Positions 61,401-64,000 of a stretch of DNA of 64,000 nt are shown here, piece after piece. How positions within the stretch are numbered: position 1 is the first letter of the stretch; every line of letters starts with the position of its first letter. Under the pieces are notes generated by a model. It was given only the letters and a program-made list of their open reading frames with translations, was not told the DNA's origin and made no database searches. Origin of the DNA: Denitromonas ohlonensis (lineage in GTDB: Bacteria; Pseudomonadota; Gammaproteobacteria; Burkholderiales; Rhodocyclaceae); the NCBI RefSeq assembly GCF_007625205.1, contig NZ_VMNI01000008.1:1-64000 (forward strand), in the 5' to 3' direction. A program made the translations under genes and the position numbers.

Positions 61401-64000
61401 TGCAAGGTGGCGTGCTGGACATGTTCCTCACCACCTACTCGATCAACTCAGCCAAGGGCAAGAGCGGCATCGGCCTGGCCGTGGGCGTGAACCTGTTCGA
61501 CCTCGACAACAACGCCACCGCCTATATTGACGAAGGCGCGCAGATCAACACCCGCTACACCGCCATCCCCGGCCTGGCCACGCAGTCGGTCAAGGTCAGC
61601 GCCAAGAACGACATCAGCCTCACCGGCGCGGTCGGCATCCTGTCCAAGAAATTCCTCGGCACCAGCGGCGGCAAGGCGGCCCTCGGCGGCTCCGCCGGGC
61701 TGATCAGCATCGACACCAACGCCAGCGCCACCATCCGCGGCAACGCCAAAGTGAACAGCGCCAACGCGGTCGACGTGGACGCCACCAACATCCAGCGCGT
61801 GGTCACCGTCACCGAGGCCGGCGGCAGCTCCGACGCGGTCGGTGTGGAAGGCGCGGTGTCGATCAACACCCTCACCAACACGTCCACGGCCGCCATCGAC
61901 GACGACGCCACGGTGGCCGCCGGCGACGACATCACCGTCAATGCCAAGGGCGATCTGGAGAACATCTCGGTGGCCGGCGGCGTAGTCGCCACCAAGGGCC
62001 AGGTCGGCATCGGCTTCTCGGTGTCGGTGAACACCATCGTCTCCGACGTGGCCGCCTATATCGGCAACTTCGACCCGCTCGGCCTCGACCTCGTGCCGGC
62101 GCTGGGCAACATCAGCACCACCGGCAAGGTGAATCTGGTCGCCGTGTCGGAAGTCTCGCAAGGCGCCTACTCGGTCGCCGGCGCGCTCGCCACCGACAGC
62201 AAGGCCCAGACCGACATGCCCGCCGGCGCCAGCGATACGCAGGACGGCGGCGGCAGCGGCACGGCGAGCAAGTCCGGCAAGGGCAAGTTCGGCGTGGCCG
62301 TGTCAGCCGATGTGTCGATCAACGACGTGACGGCTGACACCAAGGCCTATGTGTCCGATGGCGCCACCATCTCGGCCGCCACCGCGCTCGACCTCGACGC
62401 CACCAACACCCTCGCCCTGTCGGCCCTCTCGGGCGCGGTCACCATCTCCACCCAGCAAAGCGGCAACGCGCTGGCCGGCTCCTACGCGCAGAACTCGCTC
62501 GCCGGCACCACCGCCGCCTATGCCGACGACGCCACGCTCACGCTGACCGGCCCGCTCACCGCCGACGCCAAGACCACCGGCACCATCGAAACGCTCTCCG
62601 CCTCGATCGCCGGCACCAAGGGCAAGGTCGGCGTGGCCGGCTCGGTGTCGATCAACGACATCGACAACAGCACCAAGACTTACCTCAGCAATGTGCTGCT
62701 CACCGGCGTGAGCACGGTCGGCCTCACCGCGCTGGACGACTCGACCATCCGCGCCATCGCCGGCGCCATCGCCTTTGGCGGCAAGGCCGGCATCGGCCTG
62801 TCCTTCAGCTGGAACCAGCTCGACAACGACACCGAGAGCTGGATCGCCAACAGCGATGTGGACGCCACCGGGCTGGTTTCGGTCGCCGCCACCACCGACA
62901 ACAGCATCGACACCATCTCGGCCGCCATCGGCGCCAGCAAGGGCCCCATGGCCGGCGCGGCGGCCGTGACCATCAACACCATCGACAACAGCACCAAGAC
63001 CTGGATCGCCGGCACCCGCGGCGGCGACGGCGTCGACAGCGCCGCCAACATCGCGCTGCTCTCGACCGACAGCTCGCGCATCTTCGGCCTGGCCGGCGCG
63101 CTCGGTGCCACCACCGGTTCGGCCGGCGTGGGCGTGACCTTCGCCTGGAACGATGTCGACAACATCGTCGACGCCCGCCTCAAGAACAACGCCAACGCCG
63201 AATCGACGGCCGGCGACATCACCGTCAAGGCCGATTCGAGCACCCACATCGAGGGCATCTCCGCCGCCGGCGGGGTGTCCGGCAAAGCCGGCGTCGCCGG
63301 TGCGGCCACGGTGGTGCAAGCCAAGAACACCGTCAAAGCCAGCATCGACGCCGGCTCGACGGCGATCGCCGACGGCAACGTGCATGTCGGCGCCTCGGAT
63401 GATGTCGACCTCTTCAGCCTGGCCGGCAACGTGGCCGGCGGCGGCAAGGCCGGCATCGGCGCCTCGGCCTCGGTGCTGATCACCAACAACACCGTTGAAG
63501 CACGCATCGACGGCAGCGCCACCGGTCGCGGCAAGCGGGGCGCCATCGATGTGCCCACTGGCGACAAGAACAGCGCCGGCACGCTGCTGACCGAATCCAC
63601 CCGCGGCGTGGCCGTCACCGCCACCTCGCATGAAGACATCGAAACCATTGCCGCCGGCGGCTCGGGCGGCGGCAGCGCCGGCGTGGCGGGCTCGGCCACC
63701 GTCACCGACCTGACCGAAACCACCACCGCCGCCATCGGCAGCGGCGCCACCATCAACCCGCTCGACGACGGCAGCAGCACGCAGGACGTGACCGTGCGCG
63801 CCTCCGACGAAACCACCCTGCTCGGCGTCGCCGGCGCGGTGGCCTTCGGCGGCAGCGGCGGCGTGGGCGCCGGCGCCGACGTCGGCCTGATCGGCAAGAC
63901 CACCACCGCCAGCGTGGCCGGCAACGTCAAAACCAACGACACCGTCACCGTCGAGGCGCGCAGCGAAGAGGACATCACCTCGGTCGCCGCCTCGCTGTCG
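58415..64000 (+). CDS. giant FxxPxG-type filamentous adhesin (LktA-like), 3'-truncated by window end
   Basis: The frame is open for 1862 codons to the window edge without a stop. A long signal peptide (about residues 1-39, SSWLLLAAPMAMA) begins with a basic extended region, as in two-partner secreted proteins. A TPS/haemagglutination-activity domain follows, with the FxNPxG motif FFNPHGMVVG at 129-138, preceded by FNIGSGQTVNLHLPQ. Thereafter come many degenerate beta-helix repeats of the form GxAGVGGSVSINxIxNxTxAxI and AxVTVxAxSxxxIxxxAGG. This suits a very large surface fibre exported through a TpsB porin, which should be encoded nearby outside the window. GTG 58415 has GGGAG upstream. Repeats are rich in Ala, Gly, Thr and Asp, with no Cys-rich part. 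Confidence 0.88.
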   Translation, partial: MSQGALTYLRRQYLCVLRRCAFLNAFSSWLLLAAPMAMAGQPGIVTDGRTATTLTQAGAVTDITTATVRGNNAFNSFSRFNIGSGQTVNLHLPQQTANLLNLVRNERSQIDGVMNAYKDGRIGGNVFFFNPHGMVVGAQGQINVGSLTVATPTPAYMERLIGPGGAIDDAAVDQALRGEIPLSESGLITVKGSVKAARAVQLAAANVSIVGGARIEAGAAAHAGFGALVNIDGLEAGAQMLQDGDTVRIVAADAVNIAGLVSADGAAGEAAGRVRIDAGGDITVADGGRVSADGHGANSDGGKIRVWAEGTATLATQGELSARGGEISGDGGHIEFSATDTVRLEGGALKANATNGKRGSVLIDPNNIEAVTANTYTDGVDFTLIANDTITVENNITISTRDIANPTTGNHATDASQGDSGDLTLRASNVELKAGSRLLAHATPGHTGGDVTVEGRTLDAIGANRDVNASVSLTEATVTGKDITIRSSAETSLVQELLENNPALSVADAQRQIDQELDDPIDGIGGAFLSVTTKATATTTVLGSKVTGSGKVSISSHAGARSGFEKIATATTTIGDSGAIKSEIRGNTIDITSTATTSLSYKILGTVTKLLDQSWLPDPDGPLITALDDNLFDFNSVPLVALSTAKATTLIDGASLIIGTDTVTIGADADSAAKPTFSSPFLFSAAWGESTAEARARVVGTANITATSALTVQAHTNTEIDVTATVNSINKPVDATFVRANTNITTIAEVGDTTTTTGGSISVDAQTEAEINAAADAKNTGGSGVGLSLAISETTSTTTATLGGTAEATTGDVSVTANADIEEGNSANAATLGNPSSISAKITNFKAGIQRNVVGGILKATGKINPTTADRLTSFLFPGIKEGKFNAAGAVAWTTGNNTATASIAPLADVKAAGGISVTAKVTDDPSSSAGAKTSSTGSAVGGSVAYGSFVNTANAFIGKGATVDAKGALLVDAQTHVPYPWQIDWEDPDEILNFLQGGVLDMFLTTYSINSAKGKSGIGLAVGVNLFDLDNNATAYIDEGAQINTRYTAIPGLATQSVKVSAKNDISLTGAVGILSKKFLGTSGGKAALGGSAGLISIDTNASATIRGNAKVNSANAVDVDATNIQRVVTVTEAGGSSDAVGVEGAVSINTLTNTSTAAIDDDATVAAGDDITVNAKGDLENISVAGGVVATKGQVGIGFSVSVNTIVSDVAAYIGNFDPLGLDLVPALGNISTTGKVNLVAVSEVSQGAYSVAGALATDSKAQTDMPAGASDTQDGGGSGTASKSGKGKFGVAVSADVSINDVTADTKAYVSDGATISAATALDLDATNTLALSALSGAVTISTQQSGNALAGSYAQNSLAGTTAAYADDATLTLTGPLTADAKTTGTIETLSASIAGTKGKVGVAGSVSINDIDNSTKTYLSNVLLTGVSTVGLTALDDSTIRAIAGAIAFGGKAGIGLSFSWNQLDNDTESWIANSDVDATGLVSVAATTDNSIDTISAAIGASKGPMAGAAAVTINTIDNSTKTWIAGTRGGDGVDSAANIALLSTDSSRIFGLAGALGATTGSAGVGVTFAWNDVDNIVDARLKNNANAESTAGDITVKADSSTHIEGISAAGGVSGKAGVAGAATVVQAKNTVKASIDAGSTAIADGNVHVGASDDVDLFSLAGNVAGGGKAGIGASASVLITNNTVEARIDGSATGRGKRGAIDVPTGDKNSAGTLLTESTRGVAVTATSHEDIETIAAGGSGGGSAGVAGSATVTDLTETTTAAIGSGATINPLDDGSSTQDVTVRASDETTLLGVAGAVAFGGSGGVGAGADVGLIGKTTTASVAGNVKTNDTVTVEARSEEDITSVAASLS

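Overview
The window reads as chromosomal DNA of a high-GC betaproteobacterium, most likely Rhodocyclales (Azoarcus/Thauera/Denitromonas-like). This rests on gene content: PEP-CTERM proteins, a TAXI-type TRAP transporter, a slipin/NfeD pair, a Lon-like AAA protease, DctB/DctD-type regulators, and intergenic palindromes built from GTAGGGCGGATAAGC or GTAGGTTGGG arms. It is an inference, not a database match. No rRNA, tRNA, CRISPR array or transposase gene was seen.

Layout. 0-1.7 kb: an AT-richer patch with an integron attC-like site, followed by one open frame that joins two PEP-CTERM modules; the second module is a matrixin-type metalloprotease. 1.8-6.8 kb: an XRE-type regulator divergent from an AGCS amino-acid:cation symporter, aspartate ammonia-lyase and asparaginase, an apparent Asn/Asp/Ala utilisation locus. 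6.9-14 kb: MgtE with a doubled N domain, a lytic transglycosylase, a spermidine-synthase-like protein and a LonC-like protease whose 3' end is tandemly duplicated among palindromic repeats. 14-20 kb: a slipin/NfeD operon divergent from a VWA lipoprotein / ECF sigma factor / putative anti-sigma operon. 20.3-24.6 kb: a HEAT-like lipoprotein flanked by two diverged repeat copies, an MFS transporter and a heme-sensor diguanylate cyclase.

24.6-27.3 kb: an AhpD-like protein, a hemerythrin, and sdhC-sdhD-sdhB with no sdhA, downstream of an NsrR-like palindrome. 27.3-34.8 kb: a sirtuin, an EamA permease, an O-antigen-ligase-like membrane protein and a molybdopterin oxidoreductase. 34.8-43.1 kb: nucleotide metabolism and nucleobase salvage (pyrE, xth, ribA, uraA, upp, an NCS2 purine permease, apt, hpt), with an unusual nitronate-monooxygenase-like flavoprotein between.

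43.4-49.8 kb: a TAXI receptor, a fused TRAP permease, a DctB-like kinase and a DctD-like sigma-54 activator, all on the minus strand. Upstream of the receptor are a sigma-54 -24/-12 element, an IHF-like site and a perfect palindrome in the expected order. 50.1-54.2 kb: an HD-GYP response regulator overlapping a hybrid kinase gene. 54.2-54.4 kb: a 160-bp MITE-like element with a CTAG target duplication that leaves the stop codons of both flanking convergent genes intact. 54.4-57.9 kb: two BamE-like lipoproteins, a LivK-type binding protein and a Ca2+/Na+ antiporter. 58.4-64 kb: the first 1862 codons of a giant FxxPxG-type filamentous adhesin that runs off the window.

Most long open frames opposite or overlapping these genes are GC-bias shadows and were left out. 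The most promising points are the attC-like site, the sdhA-less sdh cluster in a nitrosative-stress context, the CTAG-flanked MITE, and the sigma-54-controlled TAXI-TRAP operon that encodes its own regulators.
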